From contig CACGAV010000001.1 in the NCBI GenBank assembly GCA_902571095.1, positions 1-64,000 on the forward strand: a stretch of DNA of 64,000 nucleotides, written 5' to 3'. Within the stretch, counting starts at the first letter, position 1. Every line of letters starts with the position of its first letter. This document shows, piece after piece, positions 1 through 13,173 of this stretch. The position numbers and the translations under genes are program-made. The notes beneath the pieces were generated by a model. It worked only from the letters and a program-made list of their open reading frames with translations, did not search any database and was not told the origin of the DNA. Source of the DNA: an uncultured Pelagibacteraceae bacterium. Its GTDB lineage: Bacteria > Pseudomonadota > Alphaproteobacteria > Pelagibacterales > Pelagibacteraceae.

Positions 1-434
1 TTATATAATAATTTACTTTCTCTTGGGAAAGATCTGTCTTTCACAATTATTCCATCTATATTGAAAGACGCTGCACTTCTTATTATAGAACCAATATTTC
101 TTGGGTCTGTTACTTCTTCTAAAGCAACTAAATTAATATTATTTCTGTTGTCATTTTTCTCTATAAAATCTCTTAAATTACTTTTTTCCAGATGTTCAAT
201 TTCTGCAACAAAACCCTGATGTGTTATTTGTTCTTTTGTACAATATCTATCAAGCTCTTTTTTGGTTTTAAAAATAACATTAATATTTTTGAGTAAATTA
301 CTATCACTGTTTTCTCGATTAATTTTTTTTTTAGAGTCTTCTGTTAACAAAACTTTTATTACCCGCCTTTTTGGATTTTTAAGTGCCTCCACAACCGGAT
401 GCTTGCCAACTATGTAAAAAGTAGTTTTTTTCAT
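1..434 (-). CDS. rlmB: TrmH/RlmB-family 23S rRNA (guanosine-2'-O)-methyltransferase, truncated at window edge
   Basis: Reverse-strand reading from ATG at 434: MKKTTFYIVGKHPVVEALKNPKRRV...VALEEVTDPRNIGSIIRSAASFNIDGIIVKDRSFPRES; SpoU/TrmH motif DPRNIGSIIRSA. Runs off the window. Confidence 0.85.
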   Translation of the reverse strand, partial: MKKTTFYIVGKHPVVEALKNPKRRVIKVLLTEDSKKKINRENSDSNLLKNINVIFKTKKELDRYCTKEQITHQGFVAEIEHLEKSNLRDFIEKNDNRNNINLVALEEVTDPRNIGSIIRSAASFNIDGIIVKDRSFPRESKLLY

Positions 435-570
435 TAAATCTTTATGTTTTATCTAAATAAATAGCATATTTAAAAGCAAAATCATTTATTGCAATTATTA
501 AGCAAGATGCTTATAAAACCCTTGTTGTTGAATACTTTTTGAGTTATTGGGTATCCCTTAAACTGTATTT

Positions 571-656
571 GGAGGGGTACCAAAGCGGTCAAATGGGGCG
601 GGCTGTAAACCCGTTGACTTCGGTCTTCGAAAGTTCGAATCTTTCCCCCTCCACCA
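571..656 (+). tRNA. tRNA-Tyr (GTA), encoded CCA
   Basis: Acceptor GGAGGGG pairs with CCCCTCC, anticodon loop ctGTAaa, long variable arm, TTCGAAT T-loop, 3' ACCA. Confidence 0.95.
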
Positions 657-705
657 AACTTAAAAAGTGTTTTATGATATAAGAGTGAGAAAAAGTTTGG
701 ATTGT

Positions 706-779
706 GCGGGTGTCGTATAATGGTAATACCTCAGATTTCCAATCTGATGCTAGGAGTTCGATTCTCCTCATCCGCTCCA
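706..779 (+). tRNA. tRNA-Gly (TCC), encoded CCA
   Basis: Acceptor GCGGGTG pairs with CATCCGC, anticodon ttTCCaa, T-arm GTTCGATTC, 3' TCCA. Confidence 0.95.
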
Positions 780-814
780 AATAAAGATTAAAATTATATA
801 AAGAAGAGGAAAAA

Positions 815-2008
815 ATGGCGGACAAGAAAAAATTTGAGAGAAATAAACCTCATTGTAACATTGGTACAATAGGACACGTGGATCATGGAAAAACAACTTT
901 AACAGCTGCTATAACAAAAGTGTTAGCAGAAAAAGGTGGAGCAGAATTTATTGCTTATGATCAAATTGATAAGGCACCAGAGGAAAAGGAAAGAGGTATT
1001 ACAATTTCAACAGCTCACGTTGAGTATGAAACTGAGAAAAGACATTATGCCCATGTAGATTGCCCTGGTCACGCTGACTATGTGAAAAATATGATCACAG
1101 GTGCAGCTCAAATGGATGGTGCAATTTTGGTTGTTAATGCAGCTGATGGACCAATGCCTCAAACACGAGAGCATATTCTTTTAGCAAGACAAGTAGGTGT
1201 GCCTGCAATTGTTGTTTTCTTAAATAAGATTGATCAAGTTAAGGACAAAGAACTTGTAGAGTTAGTAGAAACTGAAATAAGAGAACTTTTAACATCGTAT
1301 AAGTTTCCGGGAGACAAAATTCCAATAATTAAAGGTTCAGCATTAAATGCAGTTGAAGGAAAAGATGAAGCGACTGGTAAAAATGCAATTATGGAATTAA
1401 TGAAAGCAGTTGATGACACAATACCTCAACCGGCAAGACCAAAAGATAAACCTTTCTTAATGCCAGTTGAAGATGTTTTTTCTATTTCTGGAAGGGGAAC
1501 CGTTGCGACAGGAAGAGTTGAACAAGGAGTTGTTAAAACTGGAGAGGAATTAGAAATAGTTGGTATAAAAGATACTAAAAAAACAGTTATTACCGGAGTA
1601 GAGATGTTTAGAAAAATTTTAGATACTGGTGAAGCTGGTGATAATATTGGTGCACTACTCAGAGGTGTTGAAAGAACAGATATTGAAAGAGGACAAGTTC
1701 TAGCGAAGCCCGGTTCTGTTACACCGCACACTGAGTTTGAAGCTCAAGCATATGTTTTAAAGAAAGAAGAAGGTGGAAGACATACCCCTTTCTTTACAAA
1801 ATATAGACCCCAGTTTTATTTTAGAACTACAGATGTTACCGGAGAAGTAACGCTTCCATCTGGAACTGAAATGATCATGCCTGGTGACGATGCAAAATTT
1901 AATGTTAAACTAATAACTCCAATAGCTATGAGTGAAAAACTTAATTTTGCTATCAGAGAGGGTGGTAAAACAGTTGGAGCTGGAGTGGTAACAAAAATTA
2001 TTAAGTAA
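815..2008 (+). CDS. tuf: Elongation factor Tu
   Basis: 397 aa; [25 protein letters not shown] motifs; SD AGAGGA upstream. Confidence 0.99.
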   Translation: MADKKKFERNKPHCNIGTIGHVDHGKTTLTAAITKVLAEKGGAEFIAYDQIDKAPEEKERGITISTAHVEYETEKRHYAHVDCPGHADYVKNMITGAAQMDGAILVVNAADGPMPQTREHILLARQVGVPAIVVFLNKIDQVKDKELVELVETEIRELLTSYKFPGDKIPIIKGSALNAVEGKDEATGKNAIMELMKAVDDTIPQPARPKDKPFLMPVEDVFSISGRGTVATGRVEQGVVKTGEELEIVGIKDTKKTVITGVEMFRKILDTGEAGDNIGALLRGVERTDIERGQVLAKPGSVTPHTEFEAQAYVLKKEEGGRHTPFFTKYRPQFYFRTTDVTGEVTLPSGTEMIMPGDDAKFNVKLITPIAMSEKLNFAIREGGKTVGAGVVTKIIK

Positions 2009-2014
2009 GCTACT

Positions 2015-2090
2015 AGGAGTGTAGCTCAATTGGTAGAGCGCCGGTCTCCAAAACCGGAGGTTGGGGGTTCGATTCCCTCCGCTCCTGCCA
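2015..2090 (+). tRNA. tRNA-Trp (CCA), encoded CCA
   Basis: AGGAGTG pairs with CGCTCCT, anticodon tCCAaa, GGTTCGATTCC T-arm, 3' GCCA; between tuf and secE. Confidence 0.96.
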
Positions 2091-2106
2091 AAAAGAGACT
2101 GAGATT

Positions 2107-2298
2107 ATGAAAAACCCTTTAAGATTTTTACAAGAAGTGAAACAAGAAGCTTTTAGAGTAACATGGCCCACTAAAAAAGATACTGTTACAGGGGCTTTAA
2201 TGGTTTTCGTATTAGCCAGCTTAGCAGCAGTCTTCTTCTTGATTTTAGATCAAATACTTAAGTTCTTTTTAGATTTAGTGTTAACCTTAAATTTTTAA
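2107..2298 (+). CDS. secE: Preprotein translocase subunit SecE
   Basis: 63 aa single-TM; VKQEAFRVTWPTKKDT motif; upstream of nusG. Confidence 0.95.
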   Translation: MKNPLRFLQEVKQEAFRVTWPTKKDTVTGALMVFVLASLAAVFFLILDQILKFFLDLVLTLNF

Positions 2299-2299
2299 T

Positions 2300-2824
2300 A
2301 TGAATTGGTATATTGTACAGGCTTATTCTGGTTTTGAAAACAAAGTGGCAGATAACATTAAAGATGTAATGGCAAAAAACTCAATGGATTCAAATTTAGG
2401 AGAAGTTTTAGTACCCACTCATAAAGTTACTGAAGTTAAAAAAGGAAAAAGAACACAAAAACAGAGAAAGTATTTTCCAGGTTATGTTTTAGTTAAACTA
2501 GATCTTAATAAAGAAATTTACCATAAAATTAAAAATATACAAAAAGTAAGTGGTTTTTTAGGGCCCGAAGGAAAACCGGTTCCAGTAACAGAAAAAGAAG
2601 TTGAAAAAATCATGAATCAAATGAACCAAACTGAGGCAAGCCCAACTTCTGGAATAACTTTTGAAATCGGTGAAAAAGTTAGAGTATGCGATGGCCCTTT
2701 TGCTTCATTTACTGGTTTAGTTGAAGAAATTGACGAAGAAAAATCCAGACTAAAGGTTTCAGTTTCAATTTTTGGTAGACCTACACCTGTTGATTTAGAA
2801 TTTAATCAAGTGGAGAAAAATTAA
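2300..2824 (+). CDS. nusG: Transcription termination/antitermination protein NusG
   Basis: WYIVQAYSGFENKVADNI and KOW motif GEKVRVCDGPFASFTG. Confidence 0.98.
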   Translation: MNWYIVQAYSGFENKVADNIKDVMAKNSMDSNLGEVLVPTHKVTEVKKGKRTQKQRKYFPGYVLVKLDLNKEIYHKIKNIQKVSGFLGPEGKPVPVTEKEVEKIMNQMNQTEASPTSGITFEIGEKVRVCDGPFASFTGLVEEIDEEKSRLKVSVSIFGRPTPVDLEFNQVEKN

Positions 2825-3250
2825 ATGGCGAAGGAAATAGCTGGGTACGTAAAATTACAGATTAAAGGCGGCCAAGCTAATCCAGCTCCACCTGTTGGAC
2901 CGGCTTTGGGCCAAAGAGGTATAAATATAATGGAATTTTGCAAAGCTTTTAATGAAAAAACAAAAGCCTTCATGGGAAAACCAGTGCCTGTTGTCATAAC
3001 GGTTTACAAAGATAAGAAATTTGATTTTATAATTAAATCACCTCCTGCATCTCATTTTATAAGAGAGGCTGCCAAACTTAAAAGCGGATCTCAAGAGCCA
3101 GGAAGAGTAATTGCGGGATCTATTACTATGAAACAAGCTGAAAGTATTGCAAAAGAGAAAATGAAAGATCTTAACGCACACGATTTAAAAGAAGCAACAA
3201 AGATTATTTGTGGATCAGCAAGATCTATGGGTATCGAAGTGAAAGAATAA
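2825..3250 (+). CDS. rplK: 50S ribosomal protein L11
   Basis: [35 protein letters not shown]. Confidence 0.99.
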   Translation: MAKEIAGYVKLQIKGGQANPAPPVGPALGQRGINIMEFCKAFNEKTKAFMGKPVPVVITVYKDKKFDFIIKSPPASHFIREAAKLKSGSQEPGRVIAGSITMKQAESIAKEKMKDLNAHDLKEATKIICGSARSMGIEVKE

Positions 3251-3254
3251 GAGT

Positions 3255-3947
3255 ATGAAAAAAAGATCAAAAAGATATAAAAAAATAATTAATTCAATAA
3301 AGGATAAAAAAATTGAATCTGTAGAAAAAATTATTGAAACAGTGAAAATTAATTCTAATACAAAATTTTCTGAGTCCGTTGATTTATCATTTAAAATTAA
3401 TTTAAAAAAAATTAAAGCAGCTGAAAATACCCTTAGAACAATTATTGAATTACCAAATGGAAACGGAAAAAAAATTAAAGTTGCTGTTTTGTGTGATGAA
3501 AATAAGATTAATGATGCAAAAAAAAGTGGTGCAGAGTTATTCGGCTCTGATGATTTAATAAAAAAAATCGTTGATGGTAATATAAATTTTGATAGAATTA
3601 TCTGTACACCATCTATGATGCCTAAAATGGCTAAATTGGGAAAAATATTGGGACCAAAAGGACTTATGCCCAACCCTAAATTGGGAACAGTTTCAGATAA
3701 TATATTAGATGCAGTTTCAAGAATTAAAAACAAAATCGTAGAGGTAAAAAATGATAAAGATGGAAATGTTGGAATTTCAATTGGAAGAAAAAATTTTGAT
3801 ACAAAAAAAATTCTTGAAAATCTTAAATCTGTATTCCAAAACCTAAAAAAAGATAAATCCGTTATTTTTAACTCAGAAAATATTAAAAATGTTTATTTAT
3901 CTTCAACTATGAGTCCATCGTTAAAAATTAATTTTAAGGATATCTAA
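3255..3947 (+). CDS. rplA: 50S ribosomal protein L1
   Basis: MMPKMAKLGKILGPKGLMPNPKLGTVS signature. Confidence 0.98.
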   Translation: MKKRSKRYKKIINSIKDKKIESVEKIIETVKINSNTKFSESVDLSFKINLKKIKAAENTLRTIIELPNGNGKKIKVAVLCDENKINDAKKSGAELFGSDDLIKKIVDGNINFDRIICTPSMMPKMAKLGKILGPKGLMPNPKLGTVSDNILDAVSRIKNKIVEVKNDKDGNVGISIGRKNFDTKKILENLKSVFQNLKKDKSVIFNSENIKNVYLSSTMSPSLKINFKDI

Positions 3948-3950
3948 GAT

Positions 3951-4463
3951 ATGATGACAAAAGAACAAAAGAAAAATTACGTTGATGAAATGAAAAAAAT
4001 TTTTTCTTCTAATGAGGCAGTTATGATTGCACACTATAAAGGTTTAAATGTAAATCAACTTGATAAAATTAGAAATGAAATGAGAAAAAGTGGCATTCTT
4101 TTTAAAGTTACAAAAAATAGGATCACAAAGTTGGCACTTAAAGAGACAAAATGTAAAGATCTGGAGAAGTTCTTTTCAGGTCCTACAGCCGCTGCTATTT
4201 CATCTGATCCTATTATGTCTGCAAAGATATTGGCTAAATACGCTAAAGGTGATTCTCATCTTAAAATTGTAGCAGGTTTTATGGACGGGAAGGTTCTCGA
4301 AGCTGAAGATGTGGCTAAAATTGCCACATTGCCAACTTTAGATGAAGCCAGAGCCAAAATTGTAGGTATTTTATCTACTCCAGCTCAAAAAATCATGAGT
4401 ATTTTACTTGCACCAGGCTCAAAAATTGCTATTTTGGCGCACGCGAAAAGTAAAAAAAATTAA
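3951..4463 (+). CDS. rplJ: 50S ribosomal protein L10
   Basis: Position between rplA and rplL; VTKNRITKLALKET...FSGPTAAA; start at 3951 or 3954 (tandem ATG). Confidence 0.97.
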   Translation: MMTKEQKKNYVDEMKKIFSSNEAVMIAHYKGLNVNQLDKIRNEMRKSGILFKVTKNRITKLALKETKCKDLEKFFSGPTAAAISSDPIMSAKILAKYAKGDSHLKIVAGFMDGKVLEAEDVAKIATLPTLDEARAKIVGILSTPAQKIMSILLAPGSKIAILAHAKSKKN

Positions 4464-4478
4464 TCTGAATTTAAAAAA

Positions 4479-4847
4479 ATGGCTGACCTTAACAAAATTA
4501 TTGACGAACTTTCTAAACTAACAGTTGTTGAAGCAGCAGAACTTTCTAAGCAACTTGAAGAAAAATGGGGAGTTACTGCAGCAGCACCAGTTGCAGCTGC
4601 ACCAGCAGGAGGAGCCGCAGCACCAGCTGAAGAAAAAAGTGATTTCACAATATTTTTAAGTTCAGCTGGAGATAAAAAAATTAATGTAATTAAAGAAGTA
4701 AGAGCAATTACAGGTTTAGGTTTGAAAGAAGCTAAAGATTTAGTAGAGGCAGCACCTAAAGAAGTTAAAAAAGGCGTTCCTAAAAAAGATGCCGAAGAAG
4801 CTAAAAAGAAATTAGAAGCTGCTGGAGCTAAAGTAGAATTAAAATAA
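4479..4847 (+). CDS. rplL: 50S ribosomal protein L7/L12
   Basis: Ala-rich hinge and [32 protein letters not shown]. Confidence 0.99.
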   Translation: MADLNKIIDELSKLTVVEAAELSKQLEEKWGVTAAAPVAAAPAGGAAAPAEEKSDFTIFLSSAGDKKINVIKEVRAITGLGLKEAKDLVEAAPKEVKKGVPKKDAEEAKKKLEAAGAKVELK

Positions 4848-4883
4848 ACGGCACTATTTCAGTGTCAGATATATAGTTGTTGA

Positions 4884-7800
4884 ATGGAATTATCTTTTAC
4901 TCAAAAGAAAAGTATAAGAAAAAACTTCGGAAAATTACAAGAATCTCTATCTATACCCAATCTAATTGAGGTTCAAAAAAACTCGTTTAAAGAATTTATA
5001 GTCAAACCTGATAAGAAAAAAAGTTCAATTTTCAACAAGGGCCTTACTAGAGTTTTTGAAAGTATTTTTCCAATTAATGATACTTCTGATAAGTCCTCTT
5101 TAGAATTTATATCTTATAGCTTAGGAAAACCCAAGTTTGATGTTACGGAATGTAGACAAAGAAGTTTAACATATTCTGCAGCACTTAAAGCAAATTTACG
5201 ATTGGTTGTCTACGACATAGACCCAGAAAACAACACAAAACAAATTTTATCTGCAAAAGAACAGGAAGTTTTTGTTGGAGATTTACCTTTGATGACACCT
5301 AGCGGTACATTTGTAGTTAATGGGGTTGAAAGAGTTGTTGTCAATCAAATGCACAGAAGCCCGGGCGTATTTTTTGATCATGATAAAGGAAAAACACACG
5401 CTAGTGGTAAACTTTTGTTCAATTGTAGAATTATACCCGGAAGAGGTTCTTGGTTAGATTTTGAGTTCGATCCAAAAGATATTTTACATTTTAGAATTGA
5501 TAGAAAAAAGAAATTGCCAATTACTACTTTACTTTATGCTCTCGGAAAAAGTAGAGAAGATATATTAGGAACATTTTATTCATATGATATTTATACTTAC
5601 GATGCCGAAAGTAAACAATGGTCTACATCTTTTGAACCAAACAAATATAAAAGACCAATTAAATTACTTTTCGATCTCATTGATAAAAAAAATGATAAAA
5701 AGATACTTAAAAAAGGTGAAAAACTAAATTTAGTTTTAGCAACCAAATTAAAAGAAAAAGGTTTAAAAGAAATTATAGTTTCACCAGATGAATTGATAGG
5801 AAAATATACCAAGGAAGATTTATTAGACAAAAGTGGACAGCTGATTTTAAAATCCGGTTTTAATATTACAAAAGAAGCTCTTGGACAAATTCTTTCATCA
5901 GAAAAGTTGAAATTAAATTTAGCAAATGTAGATACAATTTTACGTGGTCCATATATTTTTGAGACTATTAAGTTAGATAAAAATAACAACAAAAAGGAGG
6001 GTCTAAATGACATTTATAAAGTTCTTAGACCAGGAGAACCACCAAGCTCAGAAATAGCCGAAGAAGTTTTTAAAAATTTATATTTCAATAATGAACGTTA
6101 TGATCTTTCAGACGTAGGAAGAGTTAAACTAAATTCCAAGTTAAATTTAAAGACTCCTGAAACTACAAGAGTTTTAACTTCTAGCGATATAATCTCCATT
6201 ATCAAATTTATGTTAGATTTAAGAGACGGCAAAGGCGAAGTAGATGATATTGACCATCTTGGAAATCGAAGAGTTAGATCAGTAGGAGAACTTGTTGAGA
6301 ATCAATTTAGAATTGGCCTTCTAAGAATGGAAAGAACAATCAAAGAAAAAATGTCCACTTTGTTAGAAATTGAGTCAGCAATGCCTCAAGATTTAATAAA
6401 TGCAAAACCAATAACAACTTCATTTAAAGATTTTTTTGGAACATCACAACTTTCACAATTTATGGATCAAACTAATCCATTATCTGAAATTACACACAAA
6501 CGAAGAGTATCCGCACTCGGTCCTGGAGGCCTTACAAGAGAAAGAGCTGGATTTGAGGTAAGAGACGTGCACCCAACACATTATGGCAGGATTTGCCCGA
6601 TCGAAACTCCAGAAGGACCAAATATTGGTTTAATTAATAGTTTAGCTACTTATTCCAAAGTTAATAAATATGGATTTATTGAAAGCCCATATAAAAAAGT
6701 ATCTGATGGAAAAATATTAGATCAGATCGAATATCTATCAGCAATCGAAGAGGAAAAATTTACTATCGCCCAAGCTAATTCTCCAATAAATGAACAGGGA
6801 AGTTTTTTAGAAGAACTGGTTTCATGCAGGAAAGGATTAAATTTTGTTTTGTCAAGAAGGGAAAATATTGACTATATTGATGTTTCCCCGAAACAACTCG
6901 TATCGGTTGCTGCATCCTTAATTCCATTTTTAGAAAATGATGATGCAAATAGAGCTTTGATGGGATCAAATATGATGCGCCAAGCTGTACCTTTGCTTAA
7001 ACCTGAGTCACCTTTGGTAGGAACGGGTATTGAAGGGGATGTAGCTTTAGACTCAGGAGTAACTATAGTAGCAAAGAGAAATGGTTTAGTAGATAAAATT
7101 GATGGAAAAAGAATCGTTGTAAAAGCTATTGAGGAAAAAGATTTATCTAAATCTGGAGTTGATATTTATAATCTTTTAAAATTTCAAAGGTCAAATCAGA
7201 ATACCTGTATTAATCAAAAACCTTTAGTAAAAGTTGGAGATGTGGTTAAAAAAGGGGACATAATCGCTGATGGTCCTGCAACTAAATTAGGCGAACTTGC
7301 TTTAGGAAAAAATGTAACCGTAGCTTTTATGCCTTGGCAAGGGTACAACTTTGAAGACTCAATTTTAATTTCTGAGAGGTGCGTTACAGATGATGTATTC
7401 ACCTCAATTCATATTGAAGAACATGAATTGATGGCAAGAGATACCAAATTAGGAACAGAAGAAATCACAAGAGATATTCCTAATGTGAGTGAAGAAAGTT
7501 TAAGAAATCTTGATGAATCCGGGGTAGTTTACATTGGTGCCGAAGTAAGTCCCGGTGACATTTTAGTTGGAAAAGTTACACCAAAAGGTGAAACAGCATC
7601 AAGTCCAGAGGAAAAACTTTTAAGATCAATATTTGGCGAAAAAGCTACTGACGTTAGAGATAGCTCTTTAAAATTACCTCCTGGTAGCGGTGGAGTGGTA
7701 GTTGATGTGAGGGTTTTTAATAGACATGGTGTAGAAAAAGATGAACGAACGATTGCAATTGAACGATCAGAAATAGAATCTGTTCAAGAAGACAAACAAG

Positions 7801-8978
7801 TCGAAGAAGAAATATTAGAAAGGAATATAAAATTACGATTAAGCGAAATTCTTAGAAAAGAGGAATTAGCAAGTGATTACAAGCAAATCAAAAGCGGATC
7901 TATCTTAGAAAAAACAGTATTGGATAGTTTAGGAATCAAGGAATTCTGGAAATTAGAATTCAAAAATAAAAATGCTAATGATAAACTTTTGCAAGTAAAA
8001 GCTCAATTTGATAGTGCATACCGTGATATTCAAGATAGATTTGAAGATAAAGTTCTTAAAATCAAACAGGGTGACGATTTGTTACCAACAGTAATGAAAG
8101 TTGTAAAAGTATTTGTTGCAGTTAAAAGAAGATTAATGCCTGGTGATAAAATGGCTGGTAGACACGGCAACAAAGGAGTAATTAGTAAAATAGTGCCTGT
8201 TGAAGATATGCCTTATATGGAAAGCGGCAAACCTGTTGATATAGTTTTAAATCCACTAGGGGTACCAAGCCGTATGAATGTCGGACAAATTTTAGAGACA
8301 CATCTTGGTTGGTCGTGTTCAGAGTTAGGAGATAAAATAAAAAGACTGTACAATGAATATTATAAGAACAAAAATAATTCTGACTTAAATAAAACATTAG
8401 AAAATATTTATGGAAAAAAAATCTATGAAAATGTTATAAAAAATCTAGATAAAAAAGAATTGAGCGAGCTTTGTGAAAATCTCTCAAATGGCGTACCTAT
8501 TTCAACACCAGTTTTTGATGGGGCTTCCACAGAAGATATAACAAAAATGTTAGATCTTGCTAATCTTCCTAACACAGGTCAGACAAATTTATGGGATGGT
8601 CGAACAGGTCAAAAGTTTGATAGACCAATAACAGTTGGAATAATATATATGCTTAAGCTTCATCATCTAGTGGAAGACAAGATTCATGCAAGATCAACAG
8701 GTCCTTATAGCTTAGTGACACAACAGCCATTAGGTGGAAAAGCGCAATTAGGTGGACAACGATTTGGTGAGATGGAAGTTTGGGCTCTAGAAGCTTACGG
8801 GGCATCTTATACACTGCAAGAAATTCTAACTGTAAAATCTGATGATGTCGCAGGTAGAACAAAAGTTTATGAAACTATTGTAAAGGGAGATGAAAATTTT
8901 GAGTCTGGGGTACCAGAGTCATTCAATGTATTGATAAAAGAAATACGAGCATTGGGTTTAAATATAGAGTTAAATTAA
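4884..8978 (+). CDS. rpoB: DNA-directed RNA polymerase beta subunit
   Basis: 1364 aa; [54 protein letters not shown]. Confidence 0.99.
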   Translation: MELSFTQKKSIRKNFGKLQESLSIPNLIEVQKNSFKEFIVKPDKKKSSIFNKGLTRVFESIFPINDTSDKSSLEFISYSLGKPKFDVTECRQRSLTYSAALKANLRLVVYDIDPENNTKQILSAKEQEVFVGDLPLMTPSGTFVVNGVERVVVNQMHRSPGVFFDHDKGKTHASGKLLFNCRIIPGRGSWLDFEFDPKDILHFRIDRKKKLPITTLLYALGKSREDILGTFYSYDIYTYDAESKQWSTSFEPNKYKRPIKLLFDLIDKKNDKKILKKGEKLNLVLATKLKEKGLKEIIVSPDELIGKYTKEDLLDKSGQLILKSGFNITKEALGQILSSEKLKLNLANVDTILRGPYIFETIKLDKNNNKKEGLNDIYKVLRPGEPPSSEIAEEVFKNLYFNNERYDLSDVGRVKLNSKLNLKTPETTRVLTSSDIISIIKFMLDLRDGKGEVDDIDHLGNRRVRSVGELVENQFRIGLLRMERTIKEKMSTLLEIESAMPQDLINAKPITTSFKDFFGTSQLSQFMDQTNPLSEITHKRRVSALGPGGLTRERAGFEVRDVHPTHYGRICPIETPEGPNIGLINSLATYSKVNKYGFIESPYKKVSDGKILDQIEYLSAIEEEKFTIAQANSPINEQGSFLEELVSCRKGLNFVLSRRENIDYIDVSPKQLVSVAASLIPFLENDDANRALMGSNMMRQAVPLLKPESPLVGTGIEGDVALDSGVTIVAKRNGLVDKIDGKRIVVKAIEEKDLSKSGVDIYNLLKFQRSNQNTCINQKPLVKVGDVVKKGDIIADGPATKLGELALGKNVTVAFMPWQGYNFEDSILISERCVTDDVFTSIHIEEHELMARDTKLGTEEITRDIPNVSEESLRNLDESGVVYIGAEVSPGDILVGKVTPKGETASSPEEKLLRSIFGEKATDVRDSSLKLPPGSGGVVVDVRVFNRHGVEKDERTIAIERSEIESVQEDKQVEEEILERNIKLRLSEILRKEELASDYKQIKSGSILEKTVLDSLGIKEFWKLEFKNKNANDKLLQVKAQFDSAYRDIQDRFEDKVLKIKQGDDLLPTVMKVVKVFVAVKRRLMPGDKMAGRHGNKGVISKIVPVEDMPYMESGKPVDIVLNPLGVPSRMNVGQILETHLGWSCSELGDKIKRLYNEYYKNKNNSDLNKTLENIYGKKIYENVIKNLDKKELSELCENLSNGVPISTPVFDGASTEDITKMLDLANLPNTGQTNLWDGRTGQKFDRPITVGIIYMLKLHHLVEDKIHARSTGPYSLVTQQPLGGKAQLGGQRFGEMEVWALEAYGASYTLQEILTVKSDDVAGRTKVYETIVKGDENFESGVPESFNVLIKEIRALGLNIELN

Positions 8979-8979
8979 T

Positions 8980-11900
8980 ATGGCAAAACAGTTATTTAAA
9001 AATACAAAACCACTATCTTCAGAAAAAAATTTTAGTCACATAAAAATTACTTTAGCGAGTCCTGAAAAGATAAAATCTTGGTCATTTGGAGAAATTAAAA
9101 AACCAGAAACTATAAATTACAGAACTTTCAGACCAGAAAAGGATGGACTTTTTTGTGCAAGAATTTTTGGTCCTGTAAAAGATTATGAATGTTTATGCGG
9201 CAAATATAAAAGAATGAAATTTAGAGGTATTATTTGTGAAAAGTGTGGAGTTGAAGTTACAAAATCTAATGTCAGAAGAGAAAGAATGGGCCATATAGAT
9301 TTAGCATCTCCAGTTGCACATATATGGTTTTTAAAATCTTTGCCGAGCAGAATATCCTTAGCTATTGATATGAAACTTAAAGAAGTGGAAAAAGTTTTAT
9401 ATTTTGAGAGTTTCATAGTCGTTGAACCTGGATTGACAGAACTGAAAAAAGGTCAACTTCTTACAGAGGAAGAATATATAAAGGCACAAGAAAAGTTTGG
9501 CGAGGATGCCTTTACAGCTGGTATAGGAGCGGAAGCTGTTAGAGAAATTCTTATTAATGTAGATTTAAAAAAAGAAAGAGAAAAACTTAATACATCTCTT
9601 AAAGAGACGAAATCAAAAGTAACTGAGGAAAGAACCTTAAAAAGAATGAAGTTAATAGATTCTTTCATTGAGTCTGGAAATAAACCAGAGTGGATGATAT
9701 TAACAACCGTACCAGTTATTCCTCCTGAACTTAGACCTTTAGTCCCATTAGATGGAGGACGTTTTGCTACCTCAGATCTCAATGATTTATATCGAAGAGT
9801 AATTAATCGTAACAATAGATTAAAAAGGCTTTTAGATTTAAAAGCACCTGAAATAATCGTAAGGAATGAAAAAAGAATGTTACAAGAATCTGTCGACGCT
9901 CTCTTTGATAATGGTAGAAGAGGAAGGGTTATTACAGGAACAGGTAAAAGGCCACTCAAATCTCTTGCGGAAATGCTTAAAGGAAAGCAAGGAAGGTTTA
10001 GACAAAATTTATTAGGGAAAAGAGTCGACTATTCAGGTAGATCCGTAATTGTAGTTGGCCCAGAATTAAAATTACACCAGTGTGGTTTGCCAAAAAAAAT
10101 GGCATTAGAACTTTTTAAACCTTTTCTTTATGCAAGATTAGCTAAATTAGGTTTAGCAACAACTATTAAACAAGCCAAGAGAATGGTAGAAAAACAAAGA
10201 AGCGAGGTTTGGGACTCACTTGAACACATTATACGTGAGCATCCAATTTTATTAAACAGAGCTCCTACTTTGCACAGATTAGGTGTTCAAGCTTTTGAAG
10301 CTAAATTAATTGAGGGTAACGCTATCGAACTTCACCCATTAGTTTGTGCAGCGTTTAATGCAGACTTCGATGGAGATCAAATGGCAGTTCATATTCCTTT
10401 AAGTTTAGAGGCCCAGCTGGAAGCACGTGTGCTGATGATGTCTACTAACAATATTCTAAGTCCATCAAACGGAAAACCCATTATTGTACCGAGCCAAGAT
10501 ATTGTTTTAGGATTATACTATTTATCTCAATCAAAAGATTCTGATAAAGATAAGCCTGTGGGTATATTCTCAAATGTTGAAGAGATAAATAACGCTTTAG
10601 AAAAAAACCTTATAAGTGTTCACTCTAAAGTAGTTTCACAGTTTAGTACTATTGACGAAAATGGTAAAAAAGTTACAGAGAAGTACGTAAGTACTGCTGG
10701 GAGATTTTTACTTTCAGAAACTCTACCAAAACACCATAAGATAAAATTTTCTTTTATAAATAAGTTATTAACAAAAAAAATTGTCTCAGAATTAATTGAT
10801 ATTGTTTATAGATTTTGTGGACAAAAACAGACAGTTATTTTCTGTGACAGCATAAAAGATCTTGGTTTTAAACACGCTTTTAAAGCTGGAATATCCTTTG
10901 GTAAAAATGATCTTATTATACCAAAAACGAAAGAAAAACTTGTAAATCAAACAAAAAAACAAATCGAGGAATATGAAAAACAGTATCAAGATGGATTAAT
11001 TACAAGAGGAGAAAAATACAACAAAGTAGTCGACGTTTGGTCGAAATGCACTGATTCCATAGCAAACGAAATGATGAAAGAAATATCCTCTGCAGAAAAA
11101 AAATATTCTGATGGAAGAATAGAAACTAATTCAGTATTTATGATGGCAGACTCAGGTGCTAGAGGATCACCAGCCCAGATGAAACAATTAGCTGGTATGA
11201 GAGGTTTGATTGCAAAACCTTCTGGCGAAATTATTGAAACACCAATTATTTCTAATTTCAAAGAAGGTTTAACCGTACTTGAATATTTTAATTCTACACA
11301 CGGTGCTCGAAAAGGTTTGGCTGACACAGCTTTGAAAACAGCAAACTCAGGATATCTAACAAGACGATTATGTGATGTTGCTCAAGACTTGCAAATTACT
11401 AAAAGAGAATGTGATTGTAAGTCTAAATCAACAATTACTTTATCAGAAATTATAGAGGGTGGTAATGTTTTAGTTAGTTTATCAGAGAGAGTTTTGGGTA
11501 GAGTTATAGGAGAAGATGTTAAAAATCCTATTACTGGAGAAGTTTTGTTAAAAAAAGAAAAACTTATTGACGAATTTGATTGTGAAAAAATTGATGCAGC
11601 AGGAGTAAAATCTGTAAAAGTTTATTCAGTAATTACTTGCGGTTCGAAGAGCGGAGTTTGTGCTATGAGTTATGGTAGAGATTTAGCAAGAGGAAAATTA
11701 GTCAGTATAGGAGAAGCAGTAGGTATGATAGCCGCACAGTCTATAGGTGAACCTGGTACCCAATTGACCATGAGAACTTTCCACGTAGGTGGTACCGCTC
11801 AAATTAAAGAAGAGTCGTCCGTAATATCTGTTAATCACGGAATATTAAAAATAAATAATAAAAATTTTATTAAAGACTCAAAAAATAATACTATTGTGAT

Positions 11901-13173
11901 GGGTAGAAACACCCAGCTATCCCTAGAAGATGATAATGGCAGACAATTAGCTATATATAAAGTTCCTTATGGATCAAAGCTTTTTTTTCAACATGGAGAC
12001 AAAGTTGACAAAGGCAAAAAGATTTGTGAATGGGATCCATATACAATGCCTGTAATAGCTGAAACAAGTGGCGTCGCAAGCTATATGGATTTGGTAGATG
12101 GAGTCTCTTTAGCTGAAACTCTCGATGATGCAACTGGAATATCTGTCAAATCAGTGCTTGATTGGAGATCACAATCAAAAAATTCAGATCTCAAACCAAG
12201 AATAACTTTAAGAAACCAAGATGGAGAGGTAATAAAAAAAGCTGATGGTAATGAGGCAAGATATTATTTAGTTCCAGATTCTATCTTATCAATTACAGAT
12301 GGTCAGAAAATTTCAGCTGGAGATGTTTTAGCAAGATTACCCAAAGAAACTTCAAAGACCAAAGATATTACTGGTGGTTTGCCTAGAGTTGCCGAGTTAT
12401 TTGAAGCAAGAAGACCTAAAGACAGCGCCATAATAGCTGAAAACGATGGGACCATTCAATTCGGCAAAGAGGTAAGAGGTAAACAAAAAGTTTCAATTGT
12501 GATGTCAGATGGTAATGATTCAAATTATTTAATTCCTAAAGGAAAGCATATTAATTTTAATCAGGGAGAAAAAATCAAAAAAGGAGAATATTTACTAGAC
12601 GGAAGTCCTGCTCCACACGATATACTAAGAATTTTAGGTGTAGAGGCGTTAACCGAATATTTTGTTAATGAAGTACAAGAAGTTTATAGAATGCAGGGTG
12701 TTGTTATAAATGACAAACATATTGAGACAATCGTCAGGCAAATGTTAAAAAAAGTTGAAATTAAAAATTCAGGGGACTCTAATCTTTTAGTAGGAGAGAT
12801 TATAGATAAAATACAGTTAGAAAAAATAAATGAAGATTTAAAAAAACAAAATAAAAAACCTGCATCAGGCGAAAGAATTTTGCTAGGTATAACTAAAGCT
12901 TCACTACAAACAAATTCTTTCATTTCAGCAGCTTCTTTCCAAGAAACAACTAGAGTTTTAACCGATGCTGCAATTAAAGGCAAAACTGACGGTTTAGAAG
13001 GTTTGAAAGAGAACGTAATTGTTGGAAGATTAATTCCAGCTGGGACTGGCTATACTAAGAATAAATTAAATAAAAAAGCTAAAGAGGAAGATAATTTAAG
13101 AATAGCTGAATTAGAAAAACAACAGCTAGAGACCCAGAAGACTGAAACCCCACAAACTGAAACTAAATCTTAA
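8980..13173 (+). CDS. rpoC: DNA-directed RNA polymerase beta' subunit
   Basis: 1397 aa; catalytic [12 protein letters not shown]; zinc motif [22 protein letters not shown]. Confidence 0.99.
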   Translation: MAKQLFKNTKPLSSEKNFSHIKITLASPEKIKSWSFGEIKKPETINYRTFRPEKDGLFCARIFGPVKDYECLCGKYKRMKFRGIICEKCGVEVTKSNVRRERMGHIDLASPVAHIWFLKSLPSRISLAIDMKLKEVEKVLYFESFIVVEPGLTELKKGQLLTEEEYIKAQEKFGEDAFTAGIGAEAVREILINVDLKKEREKLNTSLKETKSKVTEERTLKRMKLIDSFIESGNKPEWMILTTVPVIPPELRPLVPLDGGRFATSDLNDLYRRVINRNNRLKRLLDLKAPEIIVRNEKRMLQESVDALFDNGRRGRVITGTGKRPLKSLAEMLKGKQGRFRQNLLGKRVDYSGRSVIVVGPELKLHQCGLPKKMALELFKPFLYARLAKLGLATTIKQAKRMVEKQRSEVWDSLEHIIREHPILLNRAPTLHRLGVQAFEAKLIEGNAIELHPLVCAAFNADFDGDQMAVHIPLSLEAQLEARVLMMSTNNILSPSNGKPIIVPSQDIVLGLYYLSQSKDSDKDKPVGIFSNVEEINNALEKNLISVHSKVVSQFSTIDENGKKVTEKYVSTAGRFLLSETLPKHHKIKFSFINKLLTKKIVSELIDIVYRFCGQKQTVIFCDSIKDLGFKHAFKAGISFGKNDLIIPKTKEKLVNQTKKQIEEYEKQYQDGLITRGEKYNKVVDVWSKCTDSIANEMMKEISSAEKKYSDGRIETNSVFMMADSGARGSPAQMKQLAGMRGLIAKPSGEIIETPIISNFKEGLTVLEYFNSTHGARKGLADTALKTANSGYLTRRLCDVAQDLQITKRECDCKSKSTITLSEIIEGGNVLVSLSERVLGRVIGEDVKNPITGEVLLKKEKLIDEFDCEKIDAAGVKSVKVYSVITCGSKSGVCAMSYGRDLARGKLVSIGEAVGMIAAQSIGEPGTQLTMRTFHVGGTAQIKEESSVISVNHGILKINNKNFIKDSKNNTIVMGRNTQLSLEDDNGRQLAIYKVPYGSKLFFQHGDKVDKGKKICEWDPYTMPVIAETSGVASYMDLVDGVSLAETLDDATGISVKSVLDWRSQSKNSDLKPRITLRNQDGEVIKKADGNEARYYLVPDSILSITDGQKISAGDVLARLPKETSKTKDITGGLPRVAELFEARRPKDSAIIAENDGTIQFGKEVRGKQKVSIVMSDGNDSNYLIPKGKHINFNQGEKIKKGEYLLDGSPAPHDILRILGVEALTEYFVNEVQEVYRMQGVVINDKHIETIVRQMLKKVEIKNSGDSNLLVGEIIDKIQLEKINEDLKKQNKKPASGERILLGITKASLQTNSFISAASFQETTRVLTDAAIKGKTDGLEGLKENVIVGRLIPAGTGYTKNKLNKKAKEEDNLRIAELEKQQLETQKTETPQTETKS

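Noticed and set aside
589-825. 78-aa minus-strand ORF overlapping tRNA-Tyr, tRNA-Gly and the tuf start
   Set aside because: It lies opposite two well-formed tRNA genes and has no recognisable domain; a chance ORF.
3215-3733. 172-aa minus-strand ORF opposite rplA
   Set aside because: Antisense to an unambiguous L1 gene; hydrophobic low-complexity translation typical of the reverse of Lys-rich AT-rich coding sequence.
4560-4640. Ala-rich repeat in rplL as a possible tandem repeat
   Set aside because: This is the normal flexible hinge of L7/L12.
9453-9959. 168-aa minus-strand ORF opposite rpoC (similar: 5597-6013, 12684-12983, 52420-52905, 44497-44871)
   Set aside because: Fully antisense to conserved genes, with no family motif and no plausible independent start region.
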